The notes: a model not told the origin generated them from the sequence alone. A stretch of 64,000 nt of DNA from Isoptericola dokdonensis DS-3 (GCF_001636295.1 NZ_CP014209.1:1984001-2048000); one strand, 5' to 3'; shown: positions 53,216 to 60,980, numbered from the stretch's first letter. Made by a program: numbers and translations.

Positions 53216-53827
53216 TCAACGTAACAGCCGGGTCGAACATCCATTCGACGTGCGCCCGCACGCAGGGTTGGAACAGCGTTGCGCGAGGTTCTGTGACTCA
53301 ACCCACACAGACCGTTGCCCGCAGCGCTCACACGGGCGTTCACGCAGGTAGGGGGCCACAACATGGCCCGCCGCGGCCCGTGAGCGGTGGGTGAAATTTC
53401 GAAGCCGGATCGTTATCGCTTTCGCCTGCTCCAGGTCAACTTCCGTGAGGGTCTGGGCATGGTCTGCAAGGAATTTCAGGCGGCGGAGGACGGCCGCTTC
53501 ACGCGGCGCGCCCCAGGCCGGTGTGGCCGGCGACTGCTGACGGAGCGCGGAGACGGCGAGCCAGTACTGCTCGTGGATTCCCTCATCCACCTGGGTGGTC
53601 GTGTCGAGGACGTGCAGGGCTATCGGGGCGGGCACGTCCTCGCCCCGCGAGGCGCGGCCGCCGTCCTGGGGGCCGCGCACCTCGGGATGCAGGAGGCCGA
53701 CGAGCTCGACGCGGGCGGCGGCGAGCTCGTCGGCGTGCAGGGCGAGGCTGCTCGCGATCTCCTGCTGCTCGAGCGCGTGCTGGTGGAGGGCGTCGTTGCG
53801 CGCTGCGCGGGCGGCTCGTCGGCTCAT
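53216..53827 (-). CDS. Phage protein with C-terminal zinc ribbon
   Basis: A 203-residue protein. A helical N-terminal half (ALHQHALEQQEIASSLALHA) and middle (AVLRRLKFLADHAQTLTEVD) precede a C-terminal ribbon, CERCGQRSVWVESQNLAQRC with CSNPACG, giving two Cys pairs. Position after the replication initiator and a ribbon end suggest DNA or RNA contact. Not recognised. Confidence 0.65.
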   Translation of the reverse strand: MSRRAARAARNDALHQHALEQQEIASSLALHADELAAARVELVGLLHPEVRGPQDGGRASRGEDVPAPIALHVLDTTTQVDEGIHEQYWLAVSALRQQSPATPAWGAPREAAVLRRLKFLADHAQTLTEVDLEQAKAITIRLRNFTHRSRAAAGHVVAPYLRERPCERCGQRSVWVESQNLAQRCSNPACGRTSNGCSTRLLR

Positions 53828-53830
53828 GCC

Positions 53831-53980
53831 TCACTCCCCATCGCGTGTCGCTCGGTGCTCGTTTACGTCGGCCGGGGTGATGCGAACGGCCCCGCGGCCG
53901 GCGGCCCTGCCGCGGATACGGACGTACCCGCGGCAGGTGCCGCACCAGACGGTGGCGCTGAGGCCGTCGTGCTCGCTCAC
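53831..53980 (-). CDS. 49-residue phage protein with CxxC
   Basis: MSEHDGLSATVWCGTCRGYV, then RIRGRAAGRGAVRITPADVN. The GTG start overlaps the stop of the initiator gene (GTGA) and the stop is four bases before the next ATG, which supports coding. The WCGTCRGYVRI turn resembles half a zinc ribbon. Confidence 0.6.
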   Translation of the reverse strand: MSEHDGLSATVWCGTCRGYVRIRGRAAGRGAVRITPADVNEHRATRDGE

Positions 53981-54747
53981 GCGCGCGCTCCGGCGAGGGC
54001 GGCGTCGACGGCGGCGCGGCCGCGCGCGTTGCGCTCGACGAGGGCGGGGTCGTGCTTGCAGGGCAGGCCGTTGCGGAGGCGGCCGTCGTCGTCACAGAGG
54101 CCGCAGGCGTCGATGTCGATGCGGGCCAGGCGGGTGCGCTCGGCACGCTCGGCGCGGAGCCGCTCAGCGTCTGCAGTGCGCTGGCGCTGGTCGCGCTCGG
54201 CCTCGGCGGCCTCGACGACCCGCCGGGCGCGGGCGCAGGCCCCGCAGGGCGGCGGGACGTCGGTGTGCTGGTGCTCGGCGCACCGCTCGGGGTGCTCGAG
54301 CCGCTGGGCGCGGGCCGTGGCGGTTTCCTGCGCCGCGAGGTCGCGGCGGTCGGTGGCCGCGGGCTTGGGGGCGGGTGCGGTGGGCTCGGAGGCGGCCGGC
54401 TTGGCCCCGCGGTGGCGGTGCTGGTCGGCGTCGGTGACGTGGTTCTTCGAGCGGTCACAGTCGGGCGGGCACGTGAGCGTGAAGGCGTAGAGGTTCGGGC
54501 GCAGGTGGTCCGGCGTGCGGGCGGTGCCGCCCTGCTGGCGGCCGCGGCTGACCTCGCCGAGCACCTGCAGCTCGTCGATCGCGCGCTGGACGCTGCGGGT
54601 GCTGACGTTGGCGTACTTGGCGAGGGTGGCGATCGAGGGCCAGGCCCCGCCGTCGCCGTCGTGGTTCGCGATTCCGAGCAGGACGACCTTGGCCGTGCCC
54701 TGCGCGCGACTGTGGTGCAGGGCGATGGTCATGGCTTCGACGCTCAT
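53977..54747 (-). CDS. Helix-turn-helix protein, likely replication initiator
   Basis: A 256-residue protein. A winged helix fills residues about 1-90 (VVLLGIANHDGDGGAWPSIA, LAKYANVSTRSVQRAIDEL), as in phage initiators of the O/DnaD class. A charged coiled coil with two Cys clusters follows (CAEHQHTDVPPPCGAC, CGLCDDDGRLRNGLPCKH), which may bind zinc. It lies next to a repeat-rich region that looks like an origin, and starts a transcript with the leader element. Start MSVEAMTIAL chosen after that leader. Confidence 0.8.
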   Translation of the reverse strand: MSVEAMTIALHHSRAQGTAKVVLLGIANHDGDGGAWPSIATLAKYANVSTRSVQRAIDELQVLGEVSRGRQQGGTARTPDHLRPNLYAFTLTCPPDCDRSKNHVTDADQHRHRGAKPAASEPTAPAPKPAATDRRDLAAQETATARAQRLEHPERCAEHQHTDVPPPCGACARARRVVEAAEAERDQRQRTADAERLRAERAERTRLARIDIDACGLCDDDGRLRNGLPCKHDPALVERNARGRAAVDAALAGARA

Positions 54748-54771
54748 GGTGGTTCTCCTACGTGGGGGGAA

Positions 54772-54854
54772 GTTCCTTGCTGGCGGTCGCGACAGTACGC
54801 CGACTGTTGACAACTGGCAAGCCGCACCTGCCATTCGTCTACGTTTCCGAGACG
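54772..54854 (-). promoter_or_regulatory. Initiator-gene promoter with leader and upstream operator
   Basis: -35 TTGCCA (54815-54820), 17 bases, -10 TACTGT (54792-54797), seven bases, GCCAGCAAGGAAC (54772-54784). The 19-bp operator CGTCT-N9-AGACG (54836-54854) is 15 bases above the -35. Confidence 0.75.
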
Positions 54855-54959
54855 GTCCGGGCGCGAAGCGTCCCGGCTTGCTCGTGATCCGTCGTCTCTG
54901 CCGGGGGCTGCGACGGCTCGCCCGCGCCGTAGTGAGTTACCCACACAGCGCCACCCAGG

Positions 54960-55110
54960 AAGGACGGTTCTCAAGGACGGTTCTTAAGGATGGTTCGGGT
55001 GACACTGGCGTCAGGGGGTGGGGTGACACCAGCGTCAGGGGGTGGGGTGACACCAGCGTCAGGGGGTGACACTGGCGTCAGGGGGTAGGGGGTGACGTAG
55101 ATGTCACCCC
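54960..55110. repeat. Iteron-like direct repeats, candidate phage origin
   Basis: Three 13-bp units AAGGA(C/T)GGTTC(T/G)(C/T/G) at 54960-54998, then four units of about 24 bp, GGGTGACAC(C/T)(A/G)GCGTCAGGGGGTG, at 54997-55088, then the inverted repeat GGGGTGAC-N6-GTCACCCC (55089-55110). It is within the 330-base gap between the initiator and rusA genes (54748-55077), overlapping the rusA end. Such arrays bind initiators at phage and plasmid origins. Confidence 0.7.
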
Positions 55111-55560
55111 TGTGGAAAACGTCGCGGCGGCCGCTGACCGGGAGACACCAAGAGCGCCCGGCGGCATCGGCTCGAGGATGAACGTCAGGCAGGCCGGCCC
55201 GTTGGGATAGACGCGCTTGATCCACGGCCCCTCGACGACTCCGTCGTGGTCACCCGGCAGCGCGCCGGCGTCGGTGGCGACGCCGTCGAGCAGGGCCTTG
55301 ACGGTGGGGTAGAGGTTGCCCGAGTCGCGGCGGTGGTTGTTCGGCAGCCGGACCTCGAGCCAGACCCGCACAGGCGTCGTGAACGCGCCGTGCTGCGCCT
55401 TGAGCCGCTCGCCGATGCCGGCCCCGAGCTCGCGCCACGGGCGGGTGCGCTTGGACGTGTAGCGGGTGTGCCCGCGGACGTCGTTGATGTTGATCAGGCG
55501 GCCGGGCCACAGGGCCTCGGGGATCGTGGCGGACCAGGGGGCCGGCTTGCGCTCACGCAT
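55078..55560 (-). CDS. RusA-like Holliday junction resolvase
   Basis: A 160-residue protein. The RusA core is NHRRDSGNLYPTVKALLDGV with metal-binding Asp residues and GDHDGVVEGPWIKR with further acids. It resolves recombination joints, matching the RecT and exonuclease genes before it. The last 30 residues are a low-complexity tail encoded within the repeat array, so the terminal residues vary with repeat number. Confidence 0.88.
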   Translation of the reverse strand: MRERKPAPWSATIPEALWPGRLININDVRGHTRYTSKRTRPWRELGAGIGERLKAQHGAFTTPVRVWLEVRLPNNHRRDSGNLYPTVKALLDGVATDAGALPGDHDGVVEGPWIKRVYPNGPACLTFILEPMPPGALGVSRSAAAATFSTGVTSTSPPTP

Positions 55561-55879
55561 CGGTGGTCGCCCGCCACAGGGCCGCGCGGCGGCCGGTCGT
55601 GCTGGTGCCGTGCGCGCCGGGCACTCGCTCGACGAGGCCGTCGCGCACGAGCTCGTGGACGCGGGTGCGCACGCTGGAGTCGGTGGCGGCCGGCCAGCCG
55701 ATCCTGGTGCCGGCGCGCTGGCGGAACCGGCCGACGATGCGCTCGTGGGTGAGCGGCTCGGGGGCCTCGCGCATGATCGCCAGGACGCAGTCGCGCACGA
55801 TCGTTCGGCGTCGACGCACGTCCGCTGCGGCGTCGTGGGACGTGTCGGGGTCGGTGCGGCGGGCGAGGGCGGTGCTCAC
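55553..55879 (-). CDS. Winged-helix phage protein
   Basis: A 108-residue protein from GTG overlapping the recT stop (GTGA). RRTIVRDCVLAIMREAPEPL, then SVRTRVHELVRDGLVERVPG form a winged helix-turn-helix; the TDPDTSHDAAAD opening is common in phage proteins next to RusA. Likely DNA-binding; role unknown. Confidence 0.72.
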   Translation of the reverse strand: MSTALARRTDPDTSHDAAADVRRRRTIVRDCVLAIMREAPEPLTHERIVGRFRQRAGTRIGWPAATDSSVRTRVHELVRDGLVERVPGAHGTSTTGRRAALWRATTDA

Positions 55880-56643
55880 TTGGTGTCCTCCGTGTCGGTC
55901 TCGTCGAGGGCGGGGATGTCGATGTCGCCGGCGTCGTACCGCTGGACCTGCTCGTCGGCCTGGACGGCGAAGCTGAGGGCGGTGCTCTGCGGCAGGAGCG
56001 GGACGAGGGCGCGCAGGGCTGTCTTGCGGACCATGGCGTCGTAGTCGGTGGCCCACGGGCTGTTGCTGCCGTCCTTGAAGCCGCCGCGGTCGCGCCGCTC
56101 GTGGACCTCGGCGAGCGAGAGGTACCGGTGCTGCACGTCCCCGCCGGCGAGGCGGGCGGCCGCCAGCGCGCCGACCGGCTTGCCGCGCTCGACGGCCGGC
56201 TCCCAGTCGAAGAAGAAGCCGCGCTCGGACGAGGCCCCCTCGCGGAAGGTGTCTCCTTCGTGGACGACCACGGCGTTCACCTGGCCGACGCCGGCCCGTC
56301 GGGCGAGGGTGATCAGGCCGCGGTAGCCGACGATCGGGACGACGGCCCAGCCGTCGCGCTTGAGCCGGCGCGGGGTGAGGTAGAACTGCCCGAGCGGGCC
56401 GCCGACCTCGAGGCCGACGCGGGCCGCGGTCATGAGCGCGCCGAGCAGGGACTCGCCGCTGCAGTTGCCGAGCTGCGGGTTCATCTTCAGCTCGGTGAGC
56501 GCCAGGCGCAGGAAGTTGTCGATGCTGGCGTGCTCGGGCAGGGCCTTGTGCAGCTCGCCGCGCATCGACTCGACGAGGTCAAAGGCGGTGCGGCGCTGGG
56601 CCGGCTGCTGGTCGGCGATGGCGGTGGCGAGGTCCTGTGTCAT
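55876..56643 (-). CDS. recT: RecT single-strand annealing protein
   Basis: A 255-residue RecT/Redbeta-type recombinase. Conserved blocks: FLRLALTELKMNPQLGNCSG, GQFYLTPRRLKRDGW, PIVGYRGLITLARRAG, and PWATDYDAMVRKTALRALVP. It anneals complementary strands exposed by the exonuclease encoded just upstream (overlap ATGA). With SSB and RusA this makes a full phage recombination set. Confidence 0.92.
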   Translation of the reverse strand: MTQDLATAIADQQPAQRRTAFDLVESMRGELHKALPEHASIDNFLRLALTELKMNPQLGNCSGESLLGALMTAARVGLEVGGPLGQFYLTPRRLKRDGWAVVPIVGYRGLITLARRAGVGQVNAVVVHEGDTFREGASSERGFFFDWEPAVERGKPVGALAAARLAGGDVQHRYLSLAEVHERRDRGGFKDGSNSPWATDYDAMVRKTALRALVPLLPQSTALSFAVQADEQVQRYDAGDIDIPALDETDTEDTK

Positions 56644-57647
56644 GCGTCGTGCTCCTTCGGGAGGAAGCGCCGTGCCGTGGACTGCTTGGTCACGGCCTTG
56701 GCGATGGCGGGGTAGTTCTTGCGGAGGCGGGCCGAGTCGATGCGGCTCGAGGTCTGGGGCTTCCAGGTGGCCAGCAGGCGGCCGTCGCGGTCGCGCAGCG
56801 CGGTGCGGTCGCCGAGGGCGGTCTGCAGCTCGAAGGCGGCGGCGTCGGCGTCGGCCTCGGCCTCGGCCTTGCGGCGGCGGGCGTCGACGAGGCGGCCGTG
56901 GGCGTCGAGGACGTCGTCGCTGGCGGTCAGGTCGTCGAGGTTCTGGTCGCCGGGCCAGAGCTTGTGCAGGGTCTTGCGGTCGCCGAAGGTCGGGGCCGGC
57001 TGCTCGCCGCCGACGACGTGGTCGTTCCACCAGCGGCCGCCGTAGTTGATGAGCTGCTCGATGACGCGCTCGTTGCGGTCGATCGGTATCGGGGCCGGCA
57101 TGCGCTGGCCCCCGACGAGGACGGCGACCCAGATCCGGTCGAGGCCGGTCACGGCGAGCTGCTGCTGCACCTGGACCTGGATGCTCAGCGGTGGCAGGTT
57201 GTCCTCCCACCGCTGGATGTAGTTCGCCAGCGAGGTCGTCTTGACCTCGAGGGCCGCGAGGACCCGCGGGTTGGCCGTGCCGCGCTCGACGAGCAGCCGG
57301 TCGAGGGTGGCGAGCATCCACGGGTGCTCGGGGTGGCGCAGCAGGCCGGGCGTCGGGGCGATCTTGCCGAGCTCGCGGTGGCGCGTGCCGACCTTGCGGG
57401 CGACGACGGCCTCGAGCACGCTCCCCCACTCGGCGGCCTCGCTGACGTGGACGTCCTCGACGGGCGCGGTGCTGGTCTTGTCGAGCCAGACCTGCAGCGG
57501 GGTCTTCCAGTCGCTCAGGTTGAGCACGGCGGCCGTCTCGGAGGCCCCGAGGCCGGTGCGGCGCGCCTGGAGCCACGGGATGCGGGATCGGGAGTAGTCG
57601 CGGGCGTCGAGGATGAGCTCGCCGCCGAGGCCGTCGGGGAGCGTCAT
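56640..57647 (-). CDS. YqaJ-like viral recombinase (exonuclease)
   Basis: A 335-residue lambda-exo-fold nuclease. IPWLQARRTGLGASETAAVL is the family opening, AAEWGSVLEAVVA carries the first acid, WMLATLDRLL the Asp, and ALEVKTTS the E-x-K pair. It resects DNA ends for RecT. The last third has a coiled coil (RRRKAEAEADADAAAFELQ). Confidence 0.9.
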   Translation of the reverse strand: MTLPDGLGGELILDARDYSRSRIPWLQARRTGLGASETAAVLNLSDWKTPLQVWLDKTSTAPVEDVHVSEAAEWGSVLEAVVARKVGTRHRELGKIAPTPGLLRHPEHPWMLATLDRLLVERGTANPRVLAALEVKTTSLANYIQRWEDNLPPLSIQVQVQQQLAVTGLDRIWVAVLVGGQRMPAPIPIDRNERVIEQLINYGGRWWNDHVVGGEQPAPTFGDRKTLHKLWPGDQNLDDLTASDDVLDAHGRLVDARRRKAEAEADADAAAFELQTALGDRTALRDRDGRLLATWKPQTSSRIDSARLRKNYPAIAKAVTKQSTARRFLPKEHDA

Positions 57648-57871
57648 GCGCCGGCCCCCGCGCCCATCTGCCGCTGCGCGGCGATGAACGCTCGCACGTC
57701 GTCGGGCGCGAAGTGGTACGTGCGCCCGACGCGGATCGAGGCGATGTCGCCCGCGCGCCGCAGCTCGGAGACAGTTGTCGGCGCGCAGCGCAGGATGCGC
57801 CCGACCTCCGCCGCGGTCAGCAGTTGCTCGATGCCGAGCCAGCCGTTCTTGCGGTCGATGGACGTGGTCAC
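57644..57871 (-). CDS. Excisionase-family helix-turn-helix protein
   Basis: A 75-residue winged-helix protein. LLTAAEVGRILRCAPTTVSE is the helix-turn-helix and SIRVGRTYHFAPDDVRAFI the wing, the excisionase/AlpA (SinI-like) pattern. It overlaps both neighbours by four bases in the early operon, so it would be made early in induction, as needed for an Xis. Confidence 0.8.
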   Translation of the reverse strand: MTTSIDRKNGWLGIEQLLTAAEVGRILRCAPTTVSELRRAGDIASIRVGRTYHFAPDDVRAFIAAQRQMGAGAGA

Positions 57872-58191
57872 GCTGGTTCTCCTGATTCGATCTGGGCGGC
57901 GGCCGCGGTCAACGTGGCGACCTCGACGACCCGGTGCCGGCGGCCGTCGAAGCCGACGACCTCGTGTGCGTGCCGCTCGGCAACGCCGCGCAGCGCGCTG
58001 GCTTGGGCGGCTCGGACGTAGCCGCCGACGTCGTAGACCTCGGCGTCGATGACGAGTCCCTCGATCTGCTCGTCGGCCACGCGGCCGTCGGCCCGTAGCC
58101 AGGCGATGGCTTCCTCGAGGCCGGGCTCGGGGTCGGCGGGGGCGGACCTGCGGTCGGCCTCGGCGTGCAGCCTGTTGTCGAGGGTGCTCAT
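57868..58191 (-). CDS. Early phage protein, unknown
   Basis: A 107-residue acidic protein (GLEEAIAWLRADGRVADEQI, VYDVGGYVRAAQASALRGVA, VVGFDGRRHRVVEVATL). Beta-alpha pattern without known motif. It lies between the Cro-like gene and the excisionase-like gene in the leftward early transcript. Confidence 0.65.
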   Translation of the reverse strand: MSTLDNRLHAEADRRSAPADPEPGLEEAIAWLRADGRVADEQIEGLVIDAEVYDVGGYVRAAQASALRGVAERHAHEVVGFDGRRHRVVEVATLTAAAAQIESGEPA

Positions 58192-58193
58192 GC

Positions 58194-58439
58194 TCAGGAC
58201 GGGTTCAGCGGTGCGCCGTCGGCGTGCACGAAGAGCTCGTGAACCGAGAGGCGGAGCGCGCCGGCGACGGCCTCGGCCTTGTCTCGGCTGATGCTCGAGC
58301 GGCCGCGCTCGACGTTGTTGACCGTGCCGTGCGAGACGCCGGCGGCCGCGCCGAGGTCTCGGACGGACAGGTCTGCCAGCGCTCGTGCTTGGGTGATCGC
58401 GCCGGGCCGTGCGATCACCGTGCTGCGGGGGGTTGGCAT
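58194..58439 (-). CDS. XRE/Cro-like DNA-binding protein
   Basis: An 81-residue HTH_3 protein: LSVRDLGAAAGVSHGTVNNV is the helix-turn-helix, DKAEAVAGALRLSVHELF the closing helices. First gene of the leftward early operon and divergent from the repressor gene, the position of Cro. A 19-bp operator lies 28 bases before its ATG. Confidence 0.82.
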   Translation of the reverse strand: MPTPRSTVIARPGAITQARALADLSVRDLGAAAGVSHGTVNNVERGRSSISRDKAEAVAGALRLSVHELFVHADGAPLNPS

Positions 58440-58604
58440 GCAGTACGTCTCCCTCTGCGTGATCTTCGTCTAAAAATCGTAGACGAATGTATCAGAGCGG
58501 TTCTGCGTTGCTCGTCTACCGGAAGACGCACACCGTGTAGCGTCGCGCTAGTCTGCCTGTGTCCATTTCTAATAGGCAGTGCAACGAGAGGGAGAGGCAC
58601 CCCC
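58440..58604. promoter_or_regulatory. Immunity switch region
   Basis: 165 bases between the divergent Cro-like and repressor genes. It contains the operator CGTCT-N9-AGACG (58467-58485, extended by TT/AA) and a second, closer-spaced CGTCT-N6-AGACG (58513-58528). TAGTCT near 58545 can be a rightward -10. Confidence 0.65.
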
Positions 58605-58979
58605 TTGCCTACGAACAGTCGAACCATCGCGGACCTGATCCGCGAGTACCAGCATGCGACGGGCTCGTCCTACGGCGATATTGCAAGGCTGACAGGACTC
58701 TCGAAGCCGAAGATCGGCCAACTCGCCAAGCAGGAGCAGGTCCACATGCCGCGCGCCGACACGCTGGCGAAGCTCGCTCGCGGGCTCGGGCTGCCGCTCC
58801 ACTCAGTGCAGGCCGCGGCGCTGGCGTCAGCCGGCGTCGTCGCGCCCGAGGTCTCCGAACCGGACGTGTCGCTGTTGGTCGAGCGCTACCGGGCGTTGTC
58901 CGACGACTCGAAGCGCAACGTCTCAGACTTCGTGGCGATGCTGTACCAGCGCGAGGCCCGCGGGGCGGCCAATGAGTAG
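58605..58979 (+). CDS. Immunity repressor-like helix-turn-helix protein
   Basis: A 124-residue protein from a TTG start with GGGAGAGG seven bases ahead. The helix-turn-helix is YGDIARLTGLSKPKIGQLAK, followed by MPRADTLAKLARGLGLPLHS; the C-terminal half (LVERYRALSDDSKRNVSDFV) is helical and probably dimerises. No LexA-type protease domain, so SOS cannot cut it directly; induction would need another factor. It overlaps the integrase start by eight bases, coupling immunity and integration. Confidence 0.8.
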   Translation: MPTNSRTIADLIREYQHATGSSYGDIARLTGLSKPKIGQLAKQEQVHMPRADTLAKLARGLGLPLHSVQAAALASAGVVAPEVSEPDVSLLVERYRALSDDSKRNVSDFVAMLYQREARGAANE

Positions 58980-60180
58980 GGGCCGGCCCCCGCTTCCCAT
59001 CGGCACCTGGGGTGAAATTTCCACGCGTCGGCTGCCGTCCGGCGCGTGGCAGGCGAAGGCTCGCTACCGCGACTACGACGGGCGCACACGCGCCGTCACG
59101 CGCAGCGGCCAGACCGAGGCTGCCGCGAAGCGTGCGCTGCGCACCGACCTCGCCCAGCGCACGCCGCCGGTGCTCGACGAGATCAGCGACCGCTCGCGCC
59201 TGTCCGCAGTCGCCGAGGTGTGGCTCGCCGAGGTCTGGGCGGCCGTCGACGCCGGCGACCGCTCCCCCACGACGGCGAGCCGCTATCGGCAGGTGTGGCG
59301 GGTGCATGTCGACCCGGGGCTCGGCGAGCGGCTGATGCGCGAGATGAGCGTCCCGGCGGTCGACCGGTTCTTGAAGGCCGTAACGGCCGCCCACGGCGCG
59401 GCCACGGCGAAGCTGTGCCGCTCGGTGCTCGCGGGTGTGTGCGGCCTCGCGGTGCGCCACGGCGCGCTGACGACCAATCCCACGAAGGACGCCGGGACCA
59501 TCCGGGTGGCGTCGAAGGAGCCGCGCGCGCTGACGCCGGTCGAGATCGCCCGGTTCCGCGCCTCGGCCCGCAACTATCAGGCCGGCGGCCCGCAGCCCGA
59601 CGGGCGGCCGCGCCAGGGGCCGCCGACGACGGTCGGGATCGCGGACATCCTGGACGTGCTGCTCGCCACCGGCGCGCGCATCGGCGAGGTGCTCGCGCTG
59701 CGCTGGTCCGACGTCGACCTCGGCAAGGAGCCGACGGTGCGAATCTGCGGGACGCTGGTGCACGTCGACGGCCAGGGCTGGATCCGCAAGCCGAAGACGA
59801 AGACGGGCGAGGACCGTGTCCTCGAGCTGCCGCCGTTCGCGGTCGAGTCGCTGATGCGCCGCCGCGTCGAGATCGTGCTGCCCAACGTCCACGACGCCGT
59901 GTTCCCGTCGACGGCCGGCACCTGGCACGACCCGAACAACATTCGGACGCCGTGGCGCAAGGCGCGCGACGAGGCCGGCCTCGAGTCCTGGATCACGCCG
60001 CACTCGATGCGGCGCACGGTCGCCACGTACCTCGACGGCGCGGCCGATACCCGGATCGCCGCGCAGCAGCTCGGCGACACCGAGCACACGACTCGCCGGC
60101 ACTACATCGAGCGCGACGCTCGGGGGCCGGCTGTGCGCGACCTGCTGCAGGTGCTCGCCGTGCCGCCGCAGGCCGGCTGA
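58972..60180 (+). CDS. int: Tyrosine integrase
   Basis: A 402-residue tyrosine recombinase. The AP2-like arm-binding part is at 1-60, a SAM-like core-binding domain at about 75-165, and the catalytic domain has Arg236 (TGARIGE), His344-x-x-Arg347 (HSMRR), His372 and the nucleophile Tyr378 (RHYIE). It recombines attP with the tRNA-Thr site. Located 600 bases from attR, in the usual place. Confidence 0.93.
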   Translation: MSRGRPPLPIGTWGEISTRRLPSGAWQAKARYRDYDGRTRAVTRSGQTEAAAKRALRTDLAQRTPPVLDEISDRSRLSAVAEVWLAEVWAAVDAGDRSPTTASRYRQVWRVHVDPGLGERLMREMSVPAVDRFLKAVTAAHGAATAKLCRSVLAGVCGLAVRHGALTTNPTKDAGTIRVASKEPRALTPVEIARFRASARNYQAGGPQPDGRPRQGPPTTVGIADILDVLLATGARIGEVLALRWSDVDLGKEPTVRICGTLVHVDGQGWIRKPKTKTGEDRVLELPPFAVESLMRRRVEIVLPNVHDAVFPSTAGTWHDPNNIRTPWRKARDEAGLESWITPHSMRRTVATYLDGAADTRIAAQQLGDTEHTTRRHYIERDARGPAVRDLLQVLAVPPQAG

Positions 60181-60196
60181 CGTCCGACGAAGGCAA

Positions 60197-60227
60197 GGCC
60201 CCCGCTACCGGCTCGGAAGCGGGGGCC
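60197..60227. terminator. Intrinsic terminator after int
   Basis: GGCCCCCGCT/AGCGGGGGCC, 10-bp stem with an 11-base loop, between the converging integrase and lipoprotein genes. Confidence 0.75.
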
Positions 60228-60245
60228 GCCGTGTGTCTGCGGCGG

Positions 60246-60650
60246 CTACGCGCACCATTCGCTGCCGCGCACGACCTCGACGAGCTGCGCGGCGTCGTCC
60301 TCGGTGACGCTGCCGCTGCCGTCGTCGAAGCGCAGCGTCGCACCCTGGACGAGGGCATCGTCGTCCGTGCCGCCGAGGATCGAGCTGCAGACGTTGCGGG
60401 CGGCGTCGACCGTCGCGTCGGGGTCGTCGGCGAGGGCGGGCACGGCGGCGGCGAGCTCGTCGACGAGGGCGTCGGCCTGTTCGTCGGTCGGCTCGGGGAT
60501 CCCGCCGCCGGCGGACTCGGCGGCCTCGCCCACGGTCGTCTCGTCGGGGGTCGTCTCGTCGGCCGGCGCGGCGTCGTCGCCGCTCGAGCAAGCCGCGACG
60601 AGGACTGCGACGCTGGCGGCCAGGGCGAGTGCTCCGAGGTGTTTGCGCAT
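60246..60650 (-). CDS. Prophage-encoded lipoprotein
   Basis: A 134-residue protein with a lipoprotein signal (residues 1-21; lipobox LVAAC, Cys21). A Thr/Glu/Asp linker follows, then a small helical domain with two cysteines (ARNVCSSILGG and GSEWCA), similar in layout to DUF732-type secreted domains. Alone between int and attR, in leftward orientation, it is probably expressed in the lysogen and shown on the cell surface. Superinfection exclusion or altered host surface are possible roles. Confidence 0.75.
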   Translation of the reverse strand: MRKHLGALALAASVAVLVAACSSGDDAAPADETTPDETTVGEAAESAGGGIPEPTDEQADALVDELAAAVPALADDPDATVDAARNVCSSILGGTDDDALVQGATLRFDDGSGSVTEDDAAQLVEVVRGSEWCA

Positions 60651-60746
60651 GTCAGCAGGCTACTGGCGAGAGCTCGCCGGCTGCAGGGCGGCTGGAATAT
60701 GCGGCGAATATTCGGCGAATGGGCGGTGCGCGCCGGCAACGAAGAA

Positions 60747-60780
60747 GGCCCCTCGCCAGCGTTTCCACTGGTGAGGGGCC
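60747..60780 (-). terminator. Prophage hairpin directly 3' of tRNA-Thr
   Basis: A 13-bp stem beginning GGCCCCTCGCCAG, loop CGTTTCCA, five bases from the att core. It replaces the host terminator that integration moved to 18481-18521. Confidence 0.75.
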
Positions 60781-60785
60781 GTGTC

Positions 60786-60823
60786 CTGAGCCGCCTGCGA
60801 GAATCGAACTCGCGACCTATTCA
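60786..60823 (-). other. attR: 38-bp core inside tRNA-Thr
   Basis: Identical to 18524-18561. It ends at the base before the anticodon loop of the tRNA, so the phage carries the 3' half of the gene and integration leaves the tRNA intact. Confidence 0.95.
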
Positions 60824-60861
60824 TTACGAGTGAATCGCTCTACCGACTGAGCTAAGGCGGC
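60789..60861 (-). tRNA. tRNA-Thr (anticodon CGT)
   Basis: 73 bases, complete cloverleaf: acceptor GCCGCCT/AGGCGGC, anticodon loop CTCGTAA on an ATTCA/TGAAT stem, T-arm GCGAG-TTCGATT-CTCGC. No encoded CCA. Reads ACG codons. Its 3' part is supplied by the prophage. Confidence 0.95.
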
Positions 60862-60980
60862 GCGCCCGTGACCTCGATCAGCGGGCGCGCCCACACTACC
60901 CGACGGGCGGGCGGGACTCCAAAAGCGTTCCACGGTGCGACGACGTCAGGTTCGTCACGTCCCGCCGCGGTGGCCGCGGA

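Noticed and set aside
53233..53248. Second SOS-like box TCGAAC-N4-ATTCGA
   Set aside because: One mismatch, lies within the coding end of the 203-residue gene and about 70 bases from the next start; probably chance.
54997..55110. Possible CRISPR array
   Set aside because: Units are back to back or overlapping, with no unique spacers and no cas genes in the window.
54971..55225. 84-codon leftward frame over the direct repeats
   Set aside because: It overlaps rusA in another frame, has no ribosome site, and its repeated PPDAGVTP is simply the 24-bp repeat translated.
60695..60720. CGGCGAAT direct repeats as integrase arm sites
   Set aside because: Only two short copies and no matching set beside attL; too weak to annotate.
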